A stretch of 8,276 bases of DNA. Origin: Streptomyces speibonae. Its GTDB lineage: Bacteria > Actinomycetota > Actinomycetes > Streptomycetales > Streptomycetaceae. The notes beneath the pieces were generated by a model. It saw nothing but the letters and a program-made list of their open reading frames with translations. It was not told the DNA's origin and did not search any database. The stretch is taken from assembly GCA_000715605.1 (NCBI GenBank), contig KL568575.1, positions 1 through 8,276 of the forward strand. The letters are read 5' to 3'. The position numbers were made by a program, and so were the translations under genes. Position 1 is the first letter of the stretch; every line of letters begins with the position of its first letter. Shown piece after piece: positions 1 to 4,433 of this stretch.

Positions 1-5
1 GCCGT

Positions 6-209
6 TCACGGCTGCGGCCGGTCGGCGAACGGGACCAGGTTGTACCGCGTTCGGCACGGGCTGCACGCGTACAGGGCGCCGCCGGATCCCGACCCCTGCT
101 CGATGACCTCGATCAGCCGCACCCCGCCAGCGAACCGCTGGTGCCAGGAGCAGTAGCCGTAGGCGGTGGGGGTGTCCTCGGTGGTGGTGCGCTGCGTATT
201 CTCTGCCAT
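6..209 (-). CDS. small putative zinc-binding protein (67 aa, CxxH/CxxC)
   Basis: A complete 67-residue protein begins at ATG 209-207. An upstream Shine-Dalgarno (AAGGGAG in the minus-strand sense, about 8 nt before the ATG) supports this start. It has Cys20-x2-His23 and Cys49-x2-Cys52, a spacing that resembles a small zinc ribbon, with a Gly/Ser-rich linker near residues 39-45. There is no signal peptide or membrane segment. It is transcribed away from the GntR-type gene, and its promoter overlaps a palindrome likely bound by that regulator. Small Cys/His proteins like this are common in Streptomyces mobile elements and are often of unknown role. I do not recognise the family, and zinc binding is inferred only from the Cys/His pattern. 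Confidence 0.7.
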   Translation of the reverse strand: MAENTQRTTTEDTPTAYGYCSWHQRFAGGVRLIEVIEQGSGSGGALYACSPCRTRYNLVPFADRPQP

Positions 210-238
210 GTCGTCGCTCCCTTGAAGCGGTGGCCATG

Positions 239-267
239 CCCCCGGACCGTTCGCGCGGTCGCGGGGG
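239..267 (-). promoter_or_regulatory. stable hairpin in the 5' leader of the 67-aa gene
   Basis: CCCCCG (239-244) plus GACCG (245-249) pair with CGGTC (256-260) plus CGGGGG (262-267). The loop is 6 nt and G261 is a single bulge, giving 11 pairs. If transcription begins near 275, as the promoter suggests, the hairpin forms within the first ten or so bases of the message and well before the ribosome binding site near 225-218. It could protect the 5' end, or act as an attenuator or protein site. The function is inferred. Confidence 0.5.
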
Positions 268-281
268 TCTTCTCGTGTTCG

Positions 282-310
282 ACGCTACTCCACTTGTCGG
301 GTGTTGTCAG
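282..310 (-). promoter_or_regulatory. sigma70-type promoter for the 67-aa gene
   Basis: Read on the minus strand, a -35 box CTGACA (310-305) is followed after exactly 17 bp by a -10 box TAGCGT (287-282), close to the actinobacterial TTGACN / TANNNT pattern. The start would be near 275, giving a leader of about 66 nt. The -35 box lies inside the 306-325 palindrome, so a repressor bound there would block it. Confidence 0.6.
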
Positions 311-325
311 ATGACGTCACCTGAC
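306..325. promoter_or_regulatory. 20-bp near-perfect palindrome, likely GntR operator
   Basis: The half sites GTCAG / CTGAC flank a perfect 8-bp palindrome TGACGTCA. Only the pair 311/320 breaks symmetry, so 18 of 20 positions are palindromic. It lies between the 67-aa gene and the GntR-type gene and covers the -35 box of the former. A site 36 bp before the regulator's own ATG fits autoregulation. Assignment to this regulator is inferred from position and symmetry. Confidence 0.6.
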
Positions 326-360
326 GAGAAGCATTGTCGTATGTGTCCTACGGTCGACAT

Positions 361-606
361 ATGACTGTGGACCTGGACGGGCCCGACCCGCTGTTCGAGC
401 AGATCGCGCGGATCCTCGCTGAGCGGATCGCCGACGGCACCTACCCGCCGCGCCGCCGCATCCCGTCCGAGGCGGGGATCGTCGAGGAGTTCTCCGTGTC
501 CCGGCCGACCGCGCGGGCCGCCGTGCAGCTGCTCGTCGAGCAGGGCCTGGTCCACACCGTTCGAGGCAAGGGCACCTACGTCGTTGACGAGCCGCCCCGA
601 GCATGA
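361..606 (+). CDS. stand-alone GntR-family winged-helix regulator (81 aa)
   Basis: This is a GntR-type DNA-binding domain with almost nothing else. It reads PLFEQIARILAERI at residues 10-23, then the conserved turn around YPPRRRIPSEAGIVEEFSVS (residues 28-47), the recognition helix with SRPTARAAVQLLVEQG, and a wing ending VRGKGTYVV. Full-length GntR proteins (about 230 aa or more) carry an effector-binding domain, which is absent here. ATG 361 is chosen because the domain begins right after it; an upstream TTG at 334 would add nine non-conserved residues. No Shine-Dalgarno is visible before 361, so the message may be leaderless. It probably represses its divergent neighbour and itself through the 306-325 palindrome. 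Small regulators of this kind are frequent in Streptomyces integrative elements. Confidence 0.88.
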   Translation: MTVDLDGPDPLFEQIARILAERIADGTYPPRRRIPSEAGIVEEFSVSRPTARAAVQLLVEQGLVHTVRGKGTYVVDEPPRA

Positions 607-641
607 CTCCCTGTGAGCAGCGCCGCCGGTAGCCTCCCGGC

Positions 642-965
642 ATGGACGACGCCGCCGAGCCGCAGCCGTACATCGACCCCGACTCCGACCACGACGACCG
701 TCCGGTGTGCGGGATCTGCCCGTCCCTGCGCTTCCCGCGCGAGGACTTCGTCATCTACGACCGGCCGACGTGGGAAGCGCCGTTCGACCCGGCCGACGGC
801 CGCCGGTACACCGCGGACCGGACGCCGGCGTGCGTGCACCCGCACAAAATCGGGCTCCCGCCGGACAGGAAGGCCCCGCCTCCCAAGCCTCTGGAGACGG
901 AGCCCGCTGCCCAGCCGGCTACGCCACGGCGTAATCGATGGTGGAGGCCATCCCGCGTTCGGTGA
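642..965 (+). CDS. hypothetical protein (107 aa)
   Basis: The ATG at 642 lies 36 nt after the GntR stop, so the two may form an operon. However, a -10-like TAGCCT (630-635) sits just 6 bp before the ATG and no Shine-Dalgarno is seen, so a near-leaderless start is also possible. The N-terminal half is acidic (DDAAEPQPYIDPDSDHDD), followed by CGIC at about residues 23-26 and a later Cys-x-His (CVHPH, near residue 64), which could form a metal site. The C-terminal third is rich in Pro, Lys and Arg. Its last 47 bp overlap the end of the convergent 226-aa gene. I do not recognise the family. Confidence 0.6.
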   Translation: MDDAAEPQPYIDPDSDHDDRPVCGICPSLRFPREDFVIYDRPTWEAPFDPADGRRYTADRTPACVHPHKIGLPPDRKAPPPKPLETEPAAQPATPRRNRWWRPSRVR

Positions 966-1599
966 TGCCGATCCCGGCGTACAGGCCGTCGAGGACCTGG
1001 CGGCGCCGTTCGGCCTCCGGCTCGTCGATCCAGTACCGGCTGTCGATCGGCCCGAACGTCTGCCGGTAGGCCTGGTGCGTGTAGTCGCCGAGCCGCCATG
1101 CGCGGCCGGCCTCGTGCTCCCGGACAGTGCTGTGCACGAAGAGGCGTCCGGTGCGGGCCTGTACCCGGGACAGGGCGGTGAACTGCGCGCACAGGGCGTG
1201 CACCGCGGTGTCGACGGGCACCGGGACCGGCAGTTCGGCCGCCAGCTCGTCGCCGTCGGTCATCTCGTAGACCGCGCTCTTCAGCGCCATGACGCGCAGG
1301 GCGGCGTCGATGAGCGGCGGGGCGTCACGCTCGACGCTGTACTCGGGGATGAGGACCTGGCCGTAGTCGTCGGTCCAGTCGCTGCTGTACCTCTTGCAGC
1401 CGTCGAGGACGGCGGGCATCTCCGGGTCTGCCAGCCATGCGGCGTGGATCTCGCGGGCCCGTTCGGCGACCTTCTCCGGCGCGGGACGGGTCAGGGTGGT
1501 GGCCACTGCTACCTCCAGGTTGGGGTTGCTGGTGCTCGTCATGGTGGGTCGCCAGTTGGGACGGTTGTACTGACGGACGGGGGCCATTCGGGACGCCAC
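919..1599 (-). CDS. hypothetical protein (226 aa), divergent from the DUF5919 regulator
   Basis: This is a soluble, mostly helical protein of unknown family. The middle reads as a globular domain (AAWLADPEMPAVLDGCKRY, then LIDAALRVMALKSAVYEM, then VDTAVHALCAQFTALSRVQA) and the end is rich in Tyr, Arg and Glu. There are no membrane segments. The start is uncertain. GTG 1599 has AGGA at 1612-1609 at fair spacing; ATG 1587 and ATG 1542 (giving 207 aa) are alternatives without a visible Shine-Dalgarno. It diverges from the XRE/DUF5919 gene across a 42-bp gap and may be that regulator's target. Its 3' end overlaps the 107-aa gene tail to tail by 47 bp. No function can be assigned from the sequence. 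Confidence 0.65.
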   Translation of the reverse strand: MASRMAPVRQYNRPNWRPTMTSTSNPNLEVAVATTLTRPAPEKVAERAREIHAAWLADPEMPAVLDGCKRYSSDWTDDYGQVLIPEYSVERDAPPLIDAALRVMALKSAVYEMTDGDELAAELPVPVPVDTAVHALCAQFTALSRVQARTGRLFVHSTVREHEAGRAWRLGDYTHQAYRQTFGPIDSRYWIDEPEAERRRQVLDGLYAGIGITERGMASTIDYAVA

Positions 1600-1630
1600 G
1601 CGCTACCGTCCTAAACGGCCCAAACGTCCT
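1600..1630. promoter_or_regulatory. shared divergent control region with a CGTCCT direct repeat
   Basis: On the plus strand a -10-like TACCGT lies at 1604-1609; on the minus strand a -10-like TAGCGC lies at 1605-1600. The two would overlap back to back. CGTCCT occurs at 1607-1612 and again at 1625-1630, 18 bp apart and so on nearly the same face of the helix. This would suit a dimeric HTH protein such as the neighbouring XRE regulator. No convincing -35 box is seen for either direction. Confidence 0.35.
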
Positions 1631-1641
1631 GGGGAGTTGCC

Positions 1642-2379
1642 TTGCATCAGGAGCTGCAGCGCGCTATCGAGAGCGCCGGATTATCCCGGTACCGGCTGGC
1701 CCGTAGAGTCGGAGTGAGCGTCAAAACGGTGGACCGGTGGGTATCTGACCCGAGCCGCGTCCCCCACCCGCGGACGCGGGACGAGGTGACGAGCGCGTTA
1801 GGAGTGGACGCAGACATGCTGTGGCCCAAGATCCGGGGAGCGGTGCCCGGTTCCGACCGGGAGATCGTGGCGACGTACCCGTACCGCAACGCGTGCCCGA
1901 CCGCCGTGTGGTCTCGTCTCTTCGACGGTGCGAAGCGGGAGGTCACCTATGCCGGATACACCAACTACTTCATCTGGCAGGAGCAGCCGCGGATGCCGGA
2001 GCGGCTCGCAGCGAAGGCGGCGTCCGGTTGCACGGTGCGCTTCCTGGTCGGTGATCCAGAGTCTGAGGTGACGCGCCGGCGGGAGCAGATCGAGGCGGTT
2101 CCCCTCACGGTCAGCACCCGCATCCGGATCACCCTCGATGCGCTCGAACGGATTGAGGGCGGCGAGGTGGAGGCACGCCTGTCCGACGGACATATCGCCC
2201 TATCGGTCTTCAGGTTCGATGACGAGATGCTGGTGACCCCACATCTGGCCAACCTGCTTGGGCACGACTCTCCGCTGCTGCACCTGCGACGCCGCGGGCC
2301 GGGTGGGCTCTTCGACCGATTCGCCGAGCACGTCGAGGCTCTGTGGAACCAGGCCCGGCCCGTGCCTGCCACCGCCTGA
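1642..2379 (+). CDS. XRE-type HTH regulator with C-terminal DUF5919-like domain (245 aa)
   Basis: The start is TTG 1642, supported by GGGGAG at 1631-1636 with a 5-nt spacer. Residues 1-65 form an XRE-type helix-turn-helix, with SRYRLARRVGVSVKTVDRWV as its core. From about residue 75 to the end the protein resembles the DUF5919 / phospholipase-D-like C-terminal domain found after XRE domains in Streptomyces. It shows a predicted strand-helix order around VTYAGYTNYF, then GCTVRFLVGDPESE, then DDEMLVTPHLANL and SPLLHLRR. No complete HxKxxxxD catalytic motif is visible, so it probably binds a ligand or partner rather than cutting phosphodiesters. It probably controls itself and the divergent 226-aa gene. 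The family name is from memory of the pattern; the HTH call is firmer. Confidence 0.8.
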   Translation: MHQELQRAIESAGLSRYRLARRVGVSVKTVDRWVSDPSRVPHPRTRDEVTSALGVDADMLWPKIRGAVPGSDREIVATYPYRNACPTAVWSRLFDGAKREVTYAGYTNYFIWQEQPRMPERLAAKAASGCTVRFLVGDPESEVTRRREQIEAVPLTVSTRIRITLDALERIEGGEVEARLSDGHIALSVFRFDDEMLVTPHLANLLGHDSPLLHLRRRGPGGLFDRFAEHVEALWNQARPVPATA

Positions 2380-2396
2380 GCGCACACATGACGAAA

Positions 2397-2592
2397 GCGG
2401 CCCCGCCCTCCCACACGGGGATGCTGTTGGCGAATTCCTCCGCAGGACGCCGATGGGAGCAGATGTCCCAGCAGAGCAGCCCGCAGGCGGCGTGTCGCTG
2501 GGACATTCGCTCCCACTGAGGTCCGGCGCCTGCGGCTGGAAGCCGTCAGGCGGATTCGCCAACAGCATCCCACACGGGGAGAGCGGGGCCGC
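2397..2592. repeat. 196-nt nested inverted repeat between convergent genes
   Basis: The outer arms 2397-2435 and 2554-2592 match at 33 of 39 positions, including blocks of 10, 5, 3 and 15 perfect pairs. Inside them, 2440-2446 pairs with 2529-2535, 2448-2452 with 2524-2528, 2454-2460 with 2509-2515, and 2463-2472 with 2497-2506, leaving a loop at 2473-2496. This gives 62 Watson-Crick pairs in all. The structure begins 17 nt after the DUF5919 stop and ends 2 nt before the stop of the convergent 62-aa gene, so it would form in the 3' end of both transcripts. It may be a very large two-way terminator, a structured RNA, or a MITE-like element; no target-site duplication is visible at its ends. Confidence 0.85.
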
Positions 2593-2594
2593 GG

Positions 2595-2783
2595 TCAGTC
2601 CGGGACGATGCTGATCTGTGGCTGTGCGACCTCGAGGCGCATGCCGTACTTGGCGAGGACGGCTCTGATCTCCTCGGAGCACGCGCACATCCGGGCCTCG
2701 GCGTCTTCCGCCAGGAGGCGGCGGGCCTCGGCGAGCGGGTCTGCCTGCTCGTCAGGCTGGAGCGAGTTCGGTGACGGTTCCAT
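2595..2783 (-). CDS. small phage-type protein downstream of tail fibre (62 aa)
   Basis: ATG 2783-2781 is preceded by GGAAGGGA with a 4-nt spacer, which favours it over an in-frame upstream start at 2831. The gene overlaps the end of the tail-fibre fragment by 32 bp, as expected for translational coupling in a phage late operon. The protein has an acidic N-terminus, a long helix from about residue 16 to 47 (DPLAEARRLLAEDAEARMCA, then EEIRAVLAKYGM) and a short beta-like end (LEVAQPQISIVP). Short helical proteins of this type follow tail genes in many streptomycete prophages, where their role is unknown. There is no signal peptide or membrane segment. Confidence 0.7.
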   Translation of the reverse strand: MEPSPNSLQPDEQADPLAEARRLLAEDAEARMCACSEEIRAVLAKYGMRLEVAQPQISIVPD

Positions 2784-3225
2784 CGGATCCCTTCCAGTGC
2801 AGAGCCCCGCCCGTGGCGTACAGGACACCACCGCCGGACGGGGTGTTGGCCGGGGCGGTCTCCGCGTTGCCGATGGCCATCACGCCCACGCCGCCGCCGA
2901 GGCTGGTGGAGTTCAGCGATAGCGACGACGCGGTCGCCGAGGAGCGGCGCGCGACCAGACCCGGCCCGAGTGTGATGTTCCCCGTGGCACGGGACACGGT
3001 GACCGGGGTATCCAGCAGAACCCCGGCGTCGCTGTAGCGGACCAGCTGGAAGTTCGACCCGGCGTTGCCGCCGGCCTCGCTCTCGTCCGTGCTGCGCAGC
3101 TTCCAGCGCCGGTACTGCGGGTCGCCCTCGGAGTCGCGAGAGAAGGTGAGGGTCTTCTCCTGGCCGTTCGGCGACGACAGGCGCAGCTCCTGCCCGTTTG
3201 GTTGTGGGTTCGAGTCCCACAGGGC
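2752..3225 (-). pseudogene. phage tail-fibre-like protein, 5'-truncated at the att scar
   Basis: The minus-strand frame from 3225 to the TGA at 2754-2752 encodes about 157 residues resembling the C-terminal part of actinophage minor tail proteins. It contains NGQELRLSSPNGQEKTLTFS, then YRRWKLRSTDE, NAGSNFQLVRY, VSRATGNITLG, and a Gly/Ser-rich end with GGGVGVMAIGN and YATGGALHWKGSDGTVTEL. The frame meets a TAG (3228-3226) inside the tRNA fragment and has no ATG, GTG or TTG start above the GTG at 2997. The coding sequence therefore lost its N-terminal part at the junction. Initiation at GTG 2997 would yield an 81-aa C-terminal stub. The downstream 62-aa gene is intact. Phage origin is well supported by the sequence style; no specific phage is named. 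Confidence 0.8.
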
Positions 3226-3230
3226 CTACC
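3201..3230 (+). other. tRNA 3'-end fragment, probable attachment site of the element
   Basis: A perfect T arm (GTGGG 3204-3208, loop TTCGAGT 3209-3215, CCCAC 3216-3220) is followed by a seven-base acceptor strand AGGGCCT (3221-3227), a discriminator A and CC. No D arm, anticodon arm or 5' acceptor strand (expected to read like AGGCCCT) precedes it; instead phage tail coding sequence does. This is the usual att duplicate of a tRNA-integrating element. Which tRNA it derives from cannot be told from the 3' part alone. Confidence 0.8.
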
Positions 3231-3318
3231 GGTGGCGGGGGAGGGAGAGACACCTCCGACGTGCTGCGCAGCGCCTGATTCGGCTTCGTCCGGGTCGGGC
3301 GCTGTTTCATTTCGCGGG

Positions 3319-3346
3319 CGTACGGGTGAACTCCACGGGGCTCTGA
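3319..3346 (+). promoter_or_regulatory. weak SigBldN-like promoter match upstream of the rodlin gene
   Basis: CGTACG (3319-3324), a 16-bp spacer and CTCTGA (3341-3346) match 8 of 12 positions of the SigBldN pattern as I remember it (CGTAAC, 16 bp, CGTTGA), which drives rodlin and chaplin genes in Streptomyces. A start near 3353 would leave a 46-nt leader. The match is weak, and position and gene identity are the main support. Confidence 0.25.
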
Positions 3347-3371
3347 TCGTCGGGGGGTACGGGTCGATCAG
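3343..3371. repeat. inverted repeat in the rodlin leader
   Basis: CTGATCG (3343-3349) and CGATCAG (3365-3371) form a perfect 7-bp inverted repeat around a 15-bp G-rich centre. It lies 28 bp before the ATG and 10 bp before the Shine-Dalgarno region, so it could be an operator or a leader hairpin. Confidence 0.4.
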
Positions 3372-3398
3372 GCATCCCGAGAAAGAGGAGCACGAGCG

Positions 3399-3674
3399 AT
3401 GAAGAAGGTTTTCGCCACCCTGGCCGTGACCGCCGTCATATGGGGGGCCGGTACCACCTGGGCCCAGGGGGCGCCCGGCCAGCCCTGCATCGGGGTGCCG
3501 GCCAAGGCCAATGTCGGGTCACTCACGGGCGTCGTGCCGGTCGCGGCAGTGGACATCCCCATCCTGTCCAACCCGCAGCTCCAGCAGTGCCCCGAGAATT
3601 CCACGCTGCCCAAGGTCGACGAGCCGATCTCCAACGTGCTGCAGGACTTGGGCGCTTTCTCCGCCGGCGAGTGA
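3399..3674 (+). CDS. short secreted rodlin-family protein (91 aa)
   Basis: The ATG at 3399 follows GAGGAG with an 8-nt spacer. Residues 1-23 form a Sec signal peptide: Lys-Lys, a hydrophobic core TLAVTAVIWGAG, and likely cleavage near Ala-Gln-Gly 22-24. The mature part matches the C-terminal half of the rodlins RdlA/RdlB, with PCIGVPAKANVGSLTG around Cys30, then VDIPILSNPQLQQC to Cys64, followed by ENST. Rodlins help arrange chaplin fibres into the rodlet layer on aerial hyphae and spores. Known rodlins are about 130 aa; this one lacks the Gly/Asn-rich stretch between signal peptide and conserved core. It stands alone, with no chaplin gene nearby. Homology is clear from the core pattern, but whether it builds rodlets is uncertain. 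Confidence 0.8.
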   Translation: MKKVFATLAVTAVIWGAGTTWAQGAPGQPCIGVPAKANVGSLTGVVPVAAVDIPILSNPQLQQCPENSTLPKVDEPISNVLQDLGAFSAGE

Positions 3675-3723
3675 GTTCCTCCGTCGGGACCCGTCCCGTA
3701 GGTTCTGCCGTGGAATCGGTCCG

Positions 3724-3740
3724 GGGCGGCGACGCCGCCC
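3724..3740 (+). terminator. hairpin after the rodlin gene
   Basis: GGGCGGC (3724-3730) and GCCGCCC (3734-3740) form a perfect 7-bp GC stem with a 3-nt loop, 50 nt after the rodlin stop and before the next gene's ribosome binding site. There is no T tract, which is usual for actinobacterial intrinsic terminators. Confidence 0.5.
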
Positions 3741-3774
3741 GGGTGGGGGTCGGTCGTAGGAGGAGGGGCAGGCC

Positions 3775-4125
3775 ATGGGGTACAGGGAACGGCGGGTCGA
3801 GATGATCGCCCGCGCGGCGGCGCCGTATCTGGAGCCCGGGGAGCAGATCCGGACGGGGTTCATGACGGTGACCGGTTCGGGGATCATCACCGTGCCGGCG
3901 GAGACGATCGTGGTCACCGACCGCGCCATCCTCGTCGTGGGCCGGAGCGGGGCGCAGCGCCTTCCGCGTGACTTCCGGTTCGGCAAGCCGACCGGGCTCT
4001 ACCACACGTTCGAACTCGACCGTACGTACAAGGTGCACCGGCAGTGGTTCAAGGAAGTCGTCGCGGCCGATGAGGCGCTGGGTGCCTCATCGGCCGACGA
4101 CGGCCCGGCGGCCGGGGAGCACTGA
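3775..4125 (+). CDS. conserved hypothetical protein, PH-like fold possible (116 aa)
   Basis: The ATG at 3775 has a purine-rich AGGAGGAGGGG run ending about 6-9 nt upstream. The protein starts with a basic helix (RERRVEMIARAAAPYLEPGE) and then shows alternating short strands: IRTGFMTVTGSGIITVP, ETIVVTDRAILVVGRS and RLPRDFRFGKPTGLYHTFEL, then a helix QWFKEVVAADEAL and a disordered acidic end. The pattern 'ETIVVTDRAILVV' resembles bacterial PH-like domains, where a similar phrase marks strands 3 and 4. There is no signal peptide or transmembrane segment. It is convergent with the DUF3040 gene; a shared hairpin lies between them. Streptomycetes have several such small proteins of unknown function; I give no precise role. 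Confidence 0.7.
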   Translation: MGYRERRVEMIARAAAPYLEPGEQIRTGFMTVTGSGIITVPAETIVVTDRAILVVGRSGAQRLPRDFRFGKPTGLYHTFELDRTYKVHRQWFKEVVAADEALGASSADDGPAAGEH

Positions 4126-4130
4126 GCCCG

Positions 4131-4145
4131 CCCGGCCGCGCCGGG
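4131..4145. terminator. bidirectional hairpin between convergent genes
   Basis: CCCGGC (4131-4136) and GCCGGG (4140-4145) form a perfect 6-bp stem with a 3-nt CGC loop. It sits in the 20-bp gap between the stop at 4125 and the opposing stop at 4146, so it can serve both transcripts. Confidence 0.5.
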
Positions 4146-4433
4146 TCAGCAGCGCCGGGGGCGGCGCGGCGGCCGCGAGCGGCGCTCCGGGTCGAGGAGC
4201 TGCACGGCGATGCCGGAGAGAACCAGGCCCGCCGCGATGAGCAGTCCGTCGGGGACGATCACTCCCGCGATCAGCATCGCCACCCCGATGACCAGCGCCC
4301 ACCAGGCGCCCGTGCGCCGGTACTCGCGCGGGCGCGTCGGCTGTCCGGTGGACAGCGAACGGGCGAATCGGGGATCCTCGTGCTCGAGTCGGGCCGCGAG
4401 GTCGACGAGGCGGTGGTCGCTGGACTGGGGCAC
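4146..4433 (-). CDS. DUF3040 family membrane protein (95 aa)
   Basis: The N-terminal segment SSDHRLVDLAARLEHEDPRFARSL (residues 4-27) matches the DUF3040 pattern of a short helix followed by 'EDPRFA'. It is followed by two hydrophobic stretches, WWALVIGVAMLIAGVIV at about residues 44-60 and GLLIAAGLVLSGIAVQLL at about 63-80, and a basic tail rich in Arg and Pro. The GTG at 4433-4431 is preferred because AAGGAGG sits 4-5 nt upstream on the minus strand and because family members begin almost directly with this helix. A longer in-frame reading from ATG 4712 lacks a ribosome site and gives an unstructured extension. DUF3040 proteins are small actinobacterial membrane proteins of unknown function. 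It is convergent with the 116-aa gene and divergent from the kinase. Confidence 0.8.
   Translation of the reverse strand: MPQSSDHRLVDLAARLEHEDPRFARSLSTGQPTRPREYRRTGAWWALVIGVAMLIAGVIVPDGLLIAAGLVLSGIAVQLLDPERRSRPPRRPRRC

Larger units (their letters stand above)
1..3230. mobile_element. right end of an integrated element or decayed prophage (left end outside window)
   Basis: This stretch holds small regulators and proteins of unknown function on alternating strands, a phage tail-fibre-like fragment with its small downstream gene, and a terminal tRNA 3' fragment at 3201-3230. Elements that integrate into a tRNA gene restore the full tRNA at one end and leave a 3' fragment at the other. The fragment reads left to right into the chromosome, so the intact tRNA and integrase are expected to the left of the window. 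Beyond 3230 the genes are typical chromosomal ones. No integrase, excisionase, Rep or Tra gene is in view, so the class (prophage or actinomycete ICE) is open. The left boundary is unknown. Confidence 0.6.

Noticed and set aside
613..1614. Long plus-strand open frame of 333 codons
   Set aside because: It overlaps the 107-aa gene in another frame and most of the 226-aa minus-strand gene, and its translation is Arg/Thr- and Gly/Val-rich without domain signs, typical of a GC-rich shadow frame.
2752..2997. An intact 81-aa gene starting at GTG 2997
   Set aside because: Recognisable tail-protein sequence continues in frame upstream to about 3196, so 2997 is an internal codon of a truncated gene; translation from it is possible but not its natural start.
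3181..3230. A complete tRNA gene
   Set aside because: Only the T arm and 3' acceptor strand are present; upstream sequence is phage coding DNA and cannot form D and anticodon arms.
2546..3310. Minus-strand 254-codon frame crossing the tRNA fragment
   Set aside because: It spans the tRNA scar, the tail-fibre gene and the 62-aa gene in a different frame, and its translation is Arg/Gly/Pro-rich low-complexity.
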